Source: Planctomycetota bacterium (GTDB lineage: Bacteria > Planctomycetota > B15-G4). From it: a stretch of DNA of 64,000 nucleotides. How positions within the stretch are numbered: the stretch's first letter is position 1; every line of letters begins with the position of its first letter. The DNA lies in the NCBI GenBank assembly GCA_029259745.1, contig JAJDEO010000028.1, forward strand, positions 62,001 through 126,000, read 5' to 3'. Below, piece by piece: positions 42,958 to 52,253 of the stretch. Made by a program: the position numbers and the translations under genes. The notes beneath the pieces are model-generated. The model worked only from the letters and a program-made list of their open reading frames with translations, was not told the origin of the DNA and searched no databases.

Positions 42958-42989
42958 GTCAAGAGTGACACCACGTCGAGAGTGACATC
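42958..42989 (-). promoter_or_regulatory. Two 15-bp direct repeats upstream of the APH-ATPase gene
   Basis: The words GTCAAGAGTGACACC (42958-42972) and GTCGAGAGTGACATC (42975-42989) differ at two positions and are spaced 17 bp start to start. Tandem half-sites at this spacing just upstream of a start are the usual shape of an operator. The protein that would bind is unknown. Confidence 0.35.
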
Positions 42990-43222
42990 TGTTCCGACTC
43001 TAGCATTGTGACGCAGCTCGCAGGCGGGGCGTTGCCGCGTGCGATGTGCGCGAGTCCGAACTCCAGAACCCGCGTGCGTTCACGCCACTCCGTCCCCCCG
43101 GTTCCACGGTTGTGCGCTCAAATGTCGGGGGCGGGACCAACCACGCGGAGGCCGTGGCACCGGAGCGTCGGGGCCTTCACGCAACCTTCGTCTCGGTGGC
43201 GGATCCCGCTCACTCAAAGCTG

Positions 43223-44134
43223 ATGAACCACTCGACTCCACGGACACGACCCATGCTCTCGATGCGCTTCGCACTCGCTCTCGCCTTCCTTGGTGCCCCG
43301 CTCGTCCAGGCTCAGATCTCCGAGAAAGCGGCGGTCGAACGCCTCGAGGATGCGATCGACGAAGCCGACGACGAGTTCAAGGATGCGCTGAAGGCCGCGA
43401 GCAAGAACGGTGTGGCGTTGATCAAGGCCTATGGCAAGGATGTCGAGAGCGGGGGCTTCGCGCAGATCTTCCTCGAAGACTTTCACGACGACCTCGCCGA
43501 CGTGCAGCGCCAGATTCGCGACGCCTACGATGCCGCGCTCCTCTCGATCTCGACGGCGGGAAGCGCTGCGCTCGTCGCCTACGCCGGAGACGCCGAGCCG
43601 GACAGCCTCGCGGGGATCTACCCAAAGCCGTTCTACGAGCGTCAGGGCGGACTTCTGTCCAAGGTGCGTGGGGGCATGGACAAGCGCGTCGCGAAGGTGA
43701 CGCGGAAGCTGGCGAGCTTGCTGAAGAAGACGTTCAAGGACATCGAGAAGGACACGGGGTATCCGATCTCGTTCCACATCGCGGCCGTCGGTCCGACGGT
43801 CGACATCACGATGCGTCAGGAGGGGGCGGTCGCCGGTAACGGGCGCACGCAGACCGACGTCACGATCGACCTGGTCTTCTCGTGGAGCAACCCCGAGACG
43901 GTGGGCGCCGGGCGTGTCATGGCCGGCGGGACCTCGGGAGTCGACACCGTGGCTACGCTCGGGTTCGCGGTCGGAGAAGCCGGGGCGTCATCGGCCTTCA
44001 AGCTCACGCCGCTGAACCAGCGTTGGAGCAAGGTCTTCTTTGCGGACGAGGGGAACTACGTCGTGAGCGTCTACCAGGACACCGACGCGGACTTCGACGG
44101 CGACGGACCGTCCGTCGCGATCGGCGTGCGCTGA
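43223..44134 (+). CDS. Secreted protein with N-terminal helical domain, function unknown
   Basis: The 303-aa product has a signal peptide (MRFALALAFLGAPLVQAQ). ATG 43223 is used, although ATG 43253, 30 bases downstream, begins closer to the hydrophobic core. Residues of about 35-190 are alpha-helical and highly charged (AAVERLEDAIDEADDEFKDA, DLADVQRQIRDAYDAALLSI, MDKRVAKVTRKLASLLKKTF), with a coiled-coil-like heptad pattern. The last 110 aa are beta-rich with DTDADFDGDGPSVAIGV, which has a calcium-loop-like appearance. I do not recognise the family. The gene stands alone, divergent to the APH-ATPase gene and convergent to the DUF4344 gene. Confidence 0.65.
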   Translation: MNHSTPRTRPMLSMRFALALAFLGAPLVQAQISEKAAVERLEDAIDEADDEFKDALKAASKNGVALIKAYGKDVESGGFAQIFLEDFHDDLADVQRQIRDAYDAALLSISTAGSAALVAYAGDAEPDSLAGIYPKPFYERQGGLLSKVRGGMDKRVAKVTRKLASLLKKTFKDIEKDTGYPISFHIAAVGPTVDITMRQEGAVAGNGRTQTDVTIDLVFSWSNPETVGAGRVMAGGTSGVDTVATLGFAVGEAGASSAFKLTPLNQRWSKVFFADEGNYVVSVYQDTDADFDGDGPSVAIGVR

Positions 44135-44225
44135 CACGACGCAGCGCGGCGCCGATCCGATGCGTGTGAAGCCGTCGGGCTTGACGTCGGCCGCTCGCCG
44201 CGTCGCCTACGAGCTTCTCGAGCTT

Positions 44226-44242
44226 CTCGCGTGCAACGCGAG
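44226..44242 (+). terminator. Possible terminator hairpin between convergent genes
   Basis: A 6-bp stem CTCGCG-TGCAA-CGCGAG lies in the 161-bp gap between the two convergent genes and could serve both. The stem is short and no T-run follows, so confidence is low. Confidence 0.3.
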
Positions 44243-44295
44243 TGCGACTTCGCCAACGACATGGCGAGTTTGATCGCCGTTCGCTTCCGCGATGC

Positions 44296-45402
44296 TCAGC
44301 GCGGGGTCGCAGCGGGCTGGGGCGGTGTCGCTCGCGAGGTCTCGGCGCGTCCCTGTTCGACGAAGCGGCGGACATACTCGCCGTGCACCGTCACCGTGCG
44401 CTTCGAGCGACTCCAGCCCGCGCCGCCGTCGCCACCGACGAAGCGCACCGTCACCTGCGAGTGCCAATCGAAGCGCGACAACGCCGCGCGGATCTCGTCC
44501 ACGAGCGAGTCGGCGCAGAGCTGGGCAAGGAGCGGATCGTCGCTCTCGCAGACGACGCGCGATTCGGTCGACGTCACGTCACCGGGCATCCAGAGCGGTG
44601 CGAGCGTGCGGCGCCACGAGCGATGGATCTCGGAGCCGTAGTCGCGGCTGGCGCGGCGGTCGCGTGCGGACATGTCGACGAGGTCGGCCACCGACGCGTA
44701 GCGCTCGGGATCGGCTGCGACGGCGAGCGCGGCGATCTGGTACGCGCGGCGAGCGTCGCTGTTGTGCTCGCCCGTGACGGTCCACACCTCACGATCGACG
44801 TCGCGCGCCTCGCTCATCAGAGACGTGACGCGCGCCTCGAGCACGGCGACGGCACGTTCGGGCAAGTGATACGTGAGGAAGTGCGTTGCGAAGGAATCGG
44901 CGAGGGTTTCCTCGTTGCCGAGGATGGGGAGGTCGAACTCGCGGACCAGGGCGTGACCGAGTTCGTGCAGGACGACGTGCAGCGTGACGTCGCGAGCGAA
45001 GTCCGAGAGCGTGAGGGTCTCGTCGGGCTCAGACTCATCGCTATGGCGGCCTCCGCCCTCGTGTCCGCAGTTGACGTGCCGGAAGCGCTCCACTTCGGCT
45101 TCCAGGTCGGCGTCCGTCAATCCGAAGTGCTCGGCCGCGGCACTCAACAGAGCGTCACCCGTCGCGAAGCGCGTTTCGGCGTTCTCGAGGAACGCGTCGA
45201 CATCGTCACTCTCGCGCAGCACGCCGAGCATCAGCGCGTTCGAGACGATGTCCTTCATGTGCCCCGCGTTCGTGAGGTCGAGCGAGCACGCGGCAACCAT
45301 CTCCTGCGCGGGCGTGGGAAGACAGCCCATGCCCACGACGGCGAGCGACAGGGCCACGCGCAGCAGCCGCGCTCGTGCCAGCTTCGGCGGTGCGTCGATC
45401 AT
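44296..45402 (-). CDS. Putative DUF4344-type metallopeptidase, exported
   Basis: Start 45402 (MIDAPPKLARARLLRVALSL) gives a signal peptide continuing AVVGMGCLPTPAQE, with a lipobox-like MGC. The frame is open further upstream but has no start features there. The 368-aa product has the zinc-metallopeptidase signature HVVLHELGHALVREFDLPIL, that is HEXXH with a further acidic residue shortly after (GNEETLADSFATHF). This layout is that of DUF4344 putative metallopeptidases. Those proteins are exported and of unknown physiological substrate. The region after the active site is mostly alpha-helical. The small gap of 97 bases to the next minus-strand gene upstream suggests possible co-transcription. 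Confidence 0.8.
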   Translation of the reverse strand: MIDAPPKLARARLLRVALSLAVVGMGCLPTPAQEMVAACSLDLTNAGHMKDIVSNALMLGVLRESDDVDAFLENAETRFATGDALLSAAAEHFGLTDADLEAEVERFRHVNCGHEGGGRHSDESEPDETLTLSDFARDVTLHVVLHELGHALVREFDLPILGNEETLADSFATHFLTYHLPERAVAVLEARVTSLMSEARDVDREVWTVTGEHNSDARRAYQIAALAVAADPERYASVADLVDMSARDRRASRDYGSEIHRSWRRTLAPLWMPGDVTSTESRVVCESDDPLLAQLCADSLVDEIRAALSRFDWHSQVTVRFVGGDGGAGWSRSKRTVTVHGEYVRRFVEQGRAETSRATPPQPAATPR

Positions 45403-45499
45403 TGCGGATACTCCCAAGAGCCAGTGGCGAGGACCTCGTCGACTTGACTTGTAGCCGCCACCGATGTTGCGGTGACAGGGCCGAGGAGAGCGACGAACG

Positions 45500-48379
45500 T
45501 CATCCGTCCTGGGTCGAAGCATGGACGTTCAACTTCACGTCCTGAAGCGCGGTGACTTCGAAACGCTGCTGTTCGGCGAGTGCGGGAAGCTCGATACCTG
45601 GCTCGCCGCGGAGACCGTCGCCGAGGCCGAGCTCCGCTTGCCGGAACGTCGCGAGGTCAAGCGACCAGCTGCCTGGCTCGACCTGCTCGAACTCGAAGGT
45701 GTTGTTGTAGACCTGCTCGACGCGGTAGCCAGCGATGCCGTCCGTGCGACGGAGATGGGCGAAGCCGGTGAAGTCGTCACCCGCGTCGAGGTGGATCACT
45801 CCACGGACGCGCGCGGCAGGATGGAGGACGAGCGAGATGCCGTCGATGGTCTCACCGGCGCTGACGTCGACGGGGCCGTGCCGGATCGGCAGCGACATCG
45901 ACTGGTTGCACATGAGGGTGTAGCTGCCTGGCGTGAGCGGCCCGTAGGAGAAGTGACCGTTCGCATCGGGGCGGATGTAGCCGCGGTGCTCGTCGAAACG
46001 CGTCACGTAGATCGAGGTGTCTTCGGGCAGCGGCCGGCTCGGATCGCTCATGGTGACGCGCCCCGTGAGATGGGCTGTGCCGAAGTCGACTTGGAGGTGA
46101 GGCGCGTCACCTTCCTCGGCCACGACTTGGCGTCGCTCCCACACATTGCTGCGCGAGATCAAGAAGATCTGGTAGGTGTCGGCACCGGGTAACGCGAGGC
46201 GGAACACGCCCTTCCCGTCACTGCGGGTCGAGACGGAGTTGCCCAATCCCTTGGGGTCGGTGGAGGCGATGACGCGGACTTGCGGAAGTGGGTCTTGCCC
46301 GGTGAGTGTGCGCCCCGTGAGCGTGAGCGTAGGCGCGAGCTGAAGTTGCACGTCGAGTTCCTCGCGTGCCTCGACGGTGATGTGGCGCTCAACGCCGGGT
46401 TTGGCGCGCAGCACCCACGCGCCGGGCTTCAGTCCGTGGAAGGCGAAACGTCCCAGCCGATCGGAGCGTGTCGGCATGGATGTCGTGACGCCTGACTTGG
46501 CCGAAGCGGCGTTGGGCACAAGTGTCGCGTCGATCCGGTGCGCCACCGCGGGGGTGCCATCTGCGTCAATGATCGTGCCGACGATGTCTGCGCCGCGTGT
46601 CAGCACGACCTCGATCTCGGTTGCGGGGGATGTGCTGTCGATGCCCTTGAGTTCAAAGCGCGGGTAGCCGTGCTTGAAGACGCCGAGGCTCCACACGCCC
46701 GCATCGAGTGCCTCGAATGTGAAGCGACCGTCATTCGTCGTGAGTTGCTGTTCGAACTCGAGGAAGTCGTCGAAGATGTCCCACTCTGTGCTGAGCCAGA
46801 CCTCGGCTCCGGCGACAGGGTCGCCCTTTTCATCGACGACGCGTCCGGTCACGGGCTCACCGGGCCCGAGGGTGACGACGATGTCACGATGTTCACCCGG
46901 CTGGCACGGTTCGACGTCGACGCGTTGTGGAATGCAGCCCGGTGCGCTCACGAACACCACGGTCCCGAGCCTGCCGGGTCGGTGAACGACGCGACCGTCG
47001 TCGACGGCGAGCGGAGTGAATGCGTTCTCGAGGAACGCCGGGAACGGCTCTTCGCGGAAACCCGTCCGCGCGACGGCGATGAGTTCGGCATCGGTGATCG
47101 GTTCGCCGTCGCTTGCGCGCCGCACGTCGACATTCAGGCGCGCCTCGGGGAGCAAGCGAATGTCGATGTGAGTCGTGCTCGGAGCGATCGACTGCACGTG
47201 TTTGATGTCGAACCCGGGAGCCATGGCGAAGAGCGACACGGCGTCCATGTCATGCGAGAGTCCACCGAGCTCGAAGGTGCCGTCGCTGTCGGTGCGGGTC
47301 GTGAGCGGGCTGTCGCGCGCGAAGCGGAGCACGACGTTCGTGAGGTCGATTTCACCTGGGGCCTTGTCGAGAGCGCGTTCGGCGAGGGTGCTCGCGAGCG
47401 CCGTGATGTGCACGTCGGCAAGCGGCGCACCGTGGTCGTCGAGGACCACTCCGGCAACGGCGAAGCCCTTCGTCATCACGACGTCGTCGAGATCGGCGTG
47501 TTCCCCGGCGGGGAGCTCGACCCGCAGGTGTTGCGTGACGAATCCCGCCTTGCTGAATGAGACGTTCATGCGGCTCGGCCAGCGGTGCGCGTCGCGCAGC
47601 CGCCCGTCCGCGTCCGTGACTCCGAGCGCGCGCAACGTCATGAAACCCGGCGGGCTCGGGTCGTCGTCAGCCGCCGACTGGTAGGAACGTGACGTCACCT
47701 GCGCGAGCACATCGGGCACCGGTTCACCGCGTTCGTCGACGACGCGCAGCGAAATGCTCGCGCCGGGGTGTGCAAGCACGAGGTCGCCGAGGTCCATCGC
47801 CTCGCCGTCGAAGCCGAGTGCGGGGTGTCCCTGCCATGCCATGCCCTGCGCTGTGATGGCGATCGACGGATCAGCGTCGGACGACCGCCATGACGTGCCG
47901 AGCTCTCGCTCGTACCACGGCCCGCGCAGCTCGAAGCGCCCGCTCGCATCGGTCAGCGTACGCGGCAGCTCGGCGTGCGGAGCATGAGCAGGAACGGTCG
48001 AGCTGCTCGGGTCTGCCTCGAGTTCATCACGGGTGCGGCGGTCGGGAGCGAATACCACCGTGGCGCCCGGCCAGGGATGGCCCCGCTCGTCGACGACGCG
48101 TCCACTCAGCGAAACCTCGGTGACGCCGGGCGGCCAAGGTCGGTTGGGGGCGAGGCTCGCGACTGTCGGTGCGTCGAGAGGGACGGCCTCGGTGGTCGAG
48201 GTGCCGAGCGGCTCCGTCCCGGAGCTGCGGTCCCGGGCGGGTGTGCTCTGGGCGATCTCGGACGCCTGCTGGACCGAGGGCACCGCCTGCGAGTCGTTCC
48301 CCATGGTGAGGAACCACACGGTGCCGACGAGCACGACGGCGGCGGCTGCTGCGATGAGAATCTGCGTTCGCTGTGACAC
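45500..48379 (-). CDS. Membrane-anchored protein of tandem carboxypeptidase-regulatory-like domains (second paralogue)
   Basis: A GTG at 48379 preceded by GGGGAG is the best start; the frame has an ATG further upstream but no ribosome site there. The 959-aa product has an N-terminal membrane anchor (IAAAAAVVLVGTVWFLTMGN), a Ser/Pro-rich linker and about eight carboxypeptidase-regulatory-like sandwich units. Examples are VSLSGRVVDERGHPWPGATV, GVVLDDHGAPLADVHITALA and GRVVDEKGDPVAGAEVWLST. No catalytic residues are visible. Size, anchor (VWFL core) and repeat type match the 17976-20579 protein, so the two are probably paralogues that extend from the membrane. The role of such proteins in Planctomycetota is not known to me. 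Confidence 0.8.
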   Translation of the reverse strand: MSQRTQILIAAAAAVVLVGTVWFLTMGNDSQAVPSVQQASEIAQSTPARDRSSGTEPLGTSTTEAVPLDAPTVASLAPNRPWPPGVTEVSLSGRVVDERGHPWPGATVVFAPDRRTRDELEADPSSSTVPAHAPHAELPRTLTDASGRFELRGPWYERELGTSWRSSDADPSIAITAQGMAWQGHPALGFDGEAMDLGDLVLAHPGASISLRVVDERGEPVPDVLAQVTSRSYQSAADDDPSPPGFMTLRALGVTDADGRLRDAHRWPSRMNVSFSKAGFVTQHLRVELPAGEHADLDDVVMTKGFAVAGVVLDDHGAPLADVHITALASTLAERALDKAPGEIDLTNVVLRFARDSPLTTRTDSDGTFELGGLSHDMDAVSLFAMAPGFDIKHVQSIAPSTTHIDIRLLPEARLNVDVRRASDGEPITDAELIAVARTGFREEPFPAFLENAFTPLAVDDGRVVHRPGRLGTVVFVSAPGCIPQRVDVEPCQPGEHRDIVVTLGPGEPVTGRVVDEKGDPVAGAEVWLSTEWDIFDDFLEFEQQLTTNDGRFTFEALDAGVWSLGVFKHGYPRFELKGIDSTSPATEIEVVLTRGADIVGTIIDADGTPAVAHRIDATLVPNAASAKSGVTTSMPTRSDRLGRFAFHGLKPGAWVLRAKPGVERHITVEAREELDVQLQLAPTLTLTGRTLTGQDPLPQVRVIASTDPKGLGNSVSTRSDGKGVFRLALPGADTYQIFLISRSNVWERRQVVAEEGDAPHLQVDFGTAHLTGRVTMSDPSRPLPEDTSIYVTRFDEHRGYIRPDANGHFSYGPLTPGSYTLMCNQSMSLPIRHGPVDVSAGETIDGISLVLHPAARVRGVIHLDAGDDFTGFAHLRRTDGIAGYRVEQVYNNTFEFEQVEPGSWSLDLATFRQAELGLGDGLRGEPGIELPALAEQQRFEVTALQDVKLNVHASTQDG

Positions 48380-48512
48380 CGTCGTCGCTCCCCGTTCGAT
48401 GGTTGAGATCCGCTTGAGAGTGTATGCGACGTGGGCTGGCCTCGCCCGCACGATCGAAGCTCGTGAACGCCGGTGCAGGCGGGCATCAACGCGGGCCTCG
48501 GTGCACGGAGCG

Positions 48513-48552
48513 ACACGGGGCTGGACGGCGTGCGCGCCGTCCAGCCCCGTGT
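48513..48552 (-). terminator. Strong terminator hairpin after the metalloprotease gene
   Basis: A perfect 18-bp inverted repeat (arms 48513-48530 and 48535-48552, ACACGGGGCTGGACGGCG and its complement) has a TGCG loop. It lies 26 bases downstream of the minus-strand metalloprotease stop and before the next gene's start. This is the strongest hairpin in the window and fits intrinsic termination, although no T-run is present. Confidence 0.65.
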
Positions 48553-48577
48553 GAGTGCTGCGTGTTCTGCTGTCAGC

Positions 48578-50254
48578 TCAAGGAACGATCAGTTCGAACG
48601 CGACGCCGTTCGTCGACGACCAGAGGTTGCTGCCGTCCTTGAACCAAGCCTGCGTGACGAGCTCGATACCGTCGGGAAGACCCGAGACCGGCCCGCCCAG
48701 GCTCTGCGTCGCTCCGCCCGGCGCGAGGTTGATCGCGATGTCGGGCGAGGGCACGAGCGTGCCACCCTTGAACGGCGCGTTGATCTGCGACGCCGAGATG
48801 TAGAGCACGCCGGGAGCACCGGGCGTCAGGTTCGTGAGCGTGAGGTCGAGCGTGTTCGCTCCCGTCGTGAACGACACGTCGAGGTTGGGCACCCCGTTCG
48901 CGCCGGCCTTCGCCGCGCCGAGATCTTCCGTGAACACGCCCGCGAACAGCGGCATGCAGCTGTTCACGATCGCACTGCGTACGGTGTTGACGACTTCAGG
49001 ATGGAAGAACGTCGTGACGTTCTCCAGGCCGCCGTCGCAGAGGTGGCAGTAGCTCATGATCGTGCCGACGGGCGTGCACTGTTCCGACGTCTGACACTGA
49101 CCGAAGTAGCCATCGGGCGCGCACTGGTCGATCGGCGGGCAGTAGTCGTGCGTGTGAGGCGTCGCGAAGTTGTGACCGAACTCGTGCGCCGTGACCATGA
49201 AGTCCCAGTTGAACGCGTTGTTCGGGATGATCGGGATCGGCGTCAGCGCGGCGAGGTTGCCACTGACCGAGAAGCCGTAGTCTTGGTCGCAGAGCACATC
49301 GAGATACGCGACGCCACCACCGAGGCCCGCACCGCTCCAGAGCGTGTAGAGGTCGGCGGTCACGGGCGCGGCGCCGTTGTCCCAGGCATCCTGGAACTCG
49401 TAGAGGACATCGATGCTGCTGCCGCCGAGGTCCTGGTTCACCCACGGGTCGTTGTTGGACGTGTAGAAGCCGACGTAGGGCATCGAGAAGATGGCGCCGA
49501 CCTGCTCGCGGTAGCGGTCGCTCACCGCGCCGAAGAGGCTGAAGGCATAGACCTGCGTCGCCGGCAGGTCGTTGAACAGCTGGTAGAACTGGTAGTCGGT
49601 CTCGAGCGCGATGCGCGCGTCGTAGTAGGGGAGCGTACCGCCGGAGTACGAGGCTTCAGGCGAGCTGCCCTGCGGCATGGGAAGCGACGGCTGCGTCGCG
49701 TGGCGCACAGAGTCGGAGTGACACGCGAGCTCGGGGCCGACGCCGAGCTCGGTGAGCATCGACTGGCGCACGAACGAGTTCGTCGACTTGGCCCAACCCG
49801 CAACGGCGTCGGGCTGGACAGCGAGGTGGATCGTTTCGTTGCCGCGCGAGATCCAGCCGCGCGAGCCGAAGCTCGAGAACGAGAGGAAGACGTCGCTCCC
49901 GCGCTCACCGCGCACCGAGCCCTTCCAGAGCGACAGGTTCAGGTGCGACGTGTCGGAGCCGACGTGTTCGCCGTCGACGTAGATGGCTGTGCCGTCGGGC
50001 GCCACGGCGATGCGTTCGAGGTCGAGCGTCGCGGGTGCCATGTCTGGCAGCGCGACGTCGATGAACGTGACGCGGTCGAGGGGCGCGAGGCTGCGGATCA
50101 GCGACGGGATGGGTTCGAGGGTGATGGCGTCGGTCGATTCCGAGTCGATGGCGCGCAGCGGAAAGGGCTGGACGTGATCGTCCTTGGCGTCGAGCGGAGC
50201 GTTCAGTGCTGCGACGAGTGCAAAGCCGATGAGGGCGGGGCGAGAGGAGAGCAA
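48578..50254 (-). CDS. Secreted M12B/reprolysin-like metalloprotease with FKGG-type C-terminal module
   Basis: A TTG at 50254 preceded by GGAG seven bases upstream is the most likely start. It gives a signal peptide (LSSRPALIGFALVAALNAPL). The 558-aa product has a propeptide-like region to about residue 200, then a metalloprotease domain with FMVTAHEFGHNFATPHTHDY (HEXXHXXXXXH) and a Met-turn-like GTIMSYC, both typical of the metzincin group M12B. Cysteines (DYCPPIDQCAPDGYFGQC, QTSEQC) are numerous near the active site. The last about 110 aa are the shared module (INAPFKGGTLVPSPDIAINL, ending SSTNGVAFELIVP). It is probably an extracellular protease. An 18-bp hairpin follows the gene. Confidence 0.85.
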   Translation of the reverse strand: MLSSRPALIGFALVAALNAPLDAKDDHVQPFPLRAIDSESTDAITLEPIPSLIRSLAPLDRVTFIDVALPDMAPATLDLERIAVAPDGTAIYVDGEHVGSDTSHLNLSLWKGSVRGERGSDVFLSFSSFGSRGWISRGNETIHLAVQPDAVAGWAKSTNSFVRQSMLTELGVGPELACHSDSVRHATQPSLPMPQGSSPEASYSGGTLPYYDARIALETDYQFYQLFNDLPATQVYAFSLFGAVSDRYREQVGAIFSMPYVGFYTSNNDPWVNQDLGGSSIDVLYEFQDAWDNGAAPVTADLYTLWSGAGLGGGVAYLDVLCDQDYGFSVSGNLAALTPIPIIPNNAFNWDFMVTAHEFGHNFATPHTHDYCPPIDQCAPDGYFGQCQTSEQCTPVGTIMSYCHLCDGGLENVTTFFHPEVVNTVRSAIVNSCMPLFAGVFTEDLGAAKAGANGVPNLDVSFTTGANTLDLTLTNLTPGAPGVLYISASQINAPFKGGTLVPSPDIAINLAPGGATQSLGGPVSGLPDGIELVTQAWFKDGSNLWSSTNGVAFELIVP

Positions 50255-50743
50255 AGCGAGACTCCGAATCGGGGAACGGACCGGTCGCCATGCAGCCCGA
50301 TGTCGACGGTGCGTTTCAGTCGAGAGACGCGCAGCGACAGGAGAGACGGGATCCACGGCTGGGAGGTCCACGCTAACACGCGCCTCTCGAAGTGAGGGGC
50401 GCGATGCGTTTTCGTGAAGCGGTAGGCACGCTCCAGACCGACGTGACGCATGCGCCGTCTCGCTGATCGAGGCCCAGCATCTGCGGCGGCCGTTCGTCGC
50501 TCGATGCGAACAAGGCTCGCGTCGCGATGGGCACACGAAACACAGGCGAGTTGCTCACTCTCGCGCTCCCTACACGCAGTGAGGCGCGCTCGCGAGCCTG
50601 CGATGAGAATGGAATCCGCAGCGCGTTGTCAGGGAAGTGTCCGGCTTGCCGGCAAGGCAACAAACACGAGCACCCGCCTCGCGCCGCGCGCAAGACGGGT
50701 GCTCGTCGGCATGCGTGATGTCACTCGTCACCCGAGCACGCGC
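50255..50743. other. Intergenic region, only a terminator recognised
   Basis: This gap is 489 bp and lies between two minus-strand genes. It holds the hairpin at 50667-50705 and a perfect 12-bp palindrome CTTGCCGGCAAG at 50645-50656. The upstream part near 50255-50640 should contain the promoter of the metalloprotease gene, but I see no convincing motif and no small gene. Confidence 0.45.
50667..50705 (-). terminator. Terminator hairpin after the FKGG protein gene
   Basis: A perfect 10-bp stem CGAGCACCCG / CGGGTGCTCG (50667-50676 and 50696-50705) encloses a GC-rich loop. It is 38 bases past the minus-strand stop at 50744. Confidence 0.55.
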
Positions 50744-52090
50744 TCACTGGAAGACGAGCTGCACTCCGTTTGTCGCCGACAAGCCGAACGAAGAACCCGG
50801 GTCTTGGACCCACGCCTGAGTGAAGAGTTCGAGCCCGGTCAGACCCGGCGGCGTGAGGAACGGCAGGCTCGCTCCGCCGAGCGGGTCGAGCGGCAACGGG
50901 ATCAGGAAGTCAGGCGTCGGGACGAGGATGCCGCCCTTGAAAGGCGCCGAGAGGTCGTCGAGTCCGACGACGAACGTCGTGGGCGCACCGGGGAGGCCGT
51001 TGATGATGTCGAACTGACTCGGCTGTCCGGGTAGCAGCGTGCCGAAGCCGAGCAGGTCCGGGACAGCCGTGTTGCTCGCCTGCTTGCCGCTTCCCGGGAC
51101 GCGCGTCCAGGGGAAGTCGAGCGGCGGGAGGCCGAGGCACAGCACGTCGTCTTCGGCGTCGAGTTCACCTTCGAGTGCACCGAGCACATCGGTGCCGAGC
51201 ACGACGAGGTCGAACGGCGAGGTGTTCACGAGCACGGCTTGGTTCTCGATGAAGACGGGCCCGTTGTCCGTGATGATCTCGAGCTGATCGATCATGAGCA
51301 TGTCGAAGAGCCCGAACGCACCCAGGCTCGTGAATCCGTTCTTGAGCAGGATGCCGTAGTCGTCGAGATCTTGGATGACGTCGATCTGCCCGACGAGCGG
51401 GATCGGCGGGAGTGCGCCGAGCACGGCTTGCGGGAGGATCGTGTGCGGGAAACCCGACGGGATCGCCGGGATGTCGACAACCTGACCGCCGTGGTGCAGC
51501 AGGACGTGATCGTAGGCGTCGTAGTCACGACCCGTGGCACCGCTCGTCGTCGGCACCAACGTCTTGGTCTTCTTGTCACCCTGAGGTGGCGCCGCTTTGG
51601 GCCACTTCAGCGTGTCGTCCTCGAACTCCCACACGGCCTTGACGGCCTTGAGCCAGGCCTTGCCGAGTAGGTTCGACCCCGCCTTCGTCTTGTCGCAGAT
51701 GACCGTGATCGCGATCGTTGCGCAGCACTCATTACCCTTCGAGTCCTTGACGGCGATCTTCAACGGCTTGGTGACGGCGTACTCGATCGACGAGCCGTCC
51801 GCGACCGTGAACGACTTCTTCTTGGGCTTCGTCGGATCGCCGGGGTCGGGCTCGAAGTAGGTCATCACGGGGTCGCCGGCGGCATCGAGCAGGCCGCAGT
51901 CCTTGGCGTTCGCTCGTGACAGTTCGCTGGCGGCTTCGCCGGTTGCGCCCGAGTCGAGCGTCATCGACTTCGTGCACGTTCCCGTTCCGACGGTGAACGT
52001 CGCGTCGACTTTCTTCGTCTGAGCGGCGGCGCCCGAGGCCACGACTGCAAGGATCAGCAGGCCGGCTGTCAGGGTGTTTCGGATCTTCAT
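50744..52090 (-). CDS. Exported protein with C-terminal FKGG-type module, otherwise unknown
   Basis: The 448-aa protein begins with a signal peptide (RNTLTAGLLILAVVASGAAA). The N-terminal region (KKVDATFTVGTGTCTKSMTL to CCATIAITVICDKTKAG) is beta-rich with paired cysteines. The middle portion (FGLFDMLMIDQLEIITDNG, QIDVIQDLDDYGILLKNGFT) does not match a family I know. The last about 100 aa are the shared module (LSAPFKGGILVPTPDFLIPL, ending SFGLSATNGVQLVFQ), one of the closest copies to the EEP protein and the metalloprotease. The function is unknown; export and the module imply a surface or extracellular location. Confidence 0.75.
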   Translation of the reverse strand: MKIRNTLTAGLLILAVVASGAAAQTKKVDATFTVGTGTCTKSMTLDSGATGEAASELSRANAKDCGLLDAAGDPVMTYFEPDPGDPTKPKKKSFTVADGSSIEYAVTKPLKIAVKDSKGNECCATIAITVICDKTKAGSNLLGKAWLKAVKAVWEFEDDTLKWPKAAPPQGDKKTKTLVPTTSGATGRDYDAYDHVLLHHGGQVVDIPAIPSGFPHTILPQAVLGALPPIPLVGQIDVIQDLDDYGILLKNGFTSLGAFGLFDMLMIDQLEIITDNGPVFIENQAVLVNTSPFDLVVLGTDVLGALEGELDAEDDVLCLGLPPLDFPWTRVPGSGKQASNTAVPDLLGFGTLLPGQPSQFDIINGLPGAPTTFVVGLDDLSAPFKGGILVPTPDFLIPLPLDPLGGASLPFLTPPGLTGLELFTQAWVQDPGSSFGLSATNGVQLVFQ

Positions 52091-52253
52091 CTCGTCCTCT
52101 CCTTCATCTTCTTCATCATGAAGCGACCGGGGGACGGCTGATGATCAGTCGCCTGCCAACACGGCCATCCAGAGAGGCGCGATCGACTCACGCGGTGTGC
52201 AAATGTCCATCACGTCACATACGTGCAGGCCGAGGGCGGAGCTTGACGGTGCG

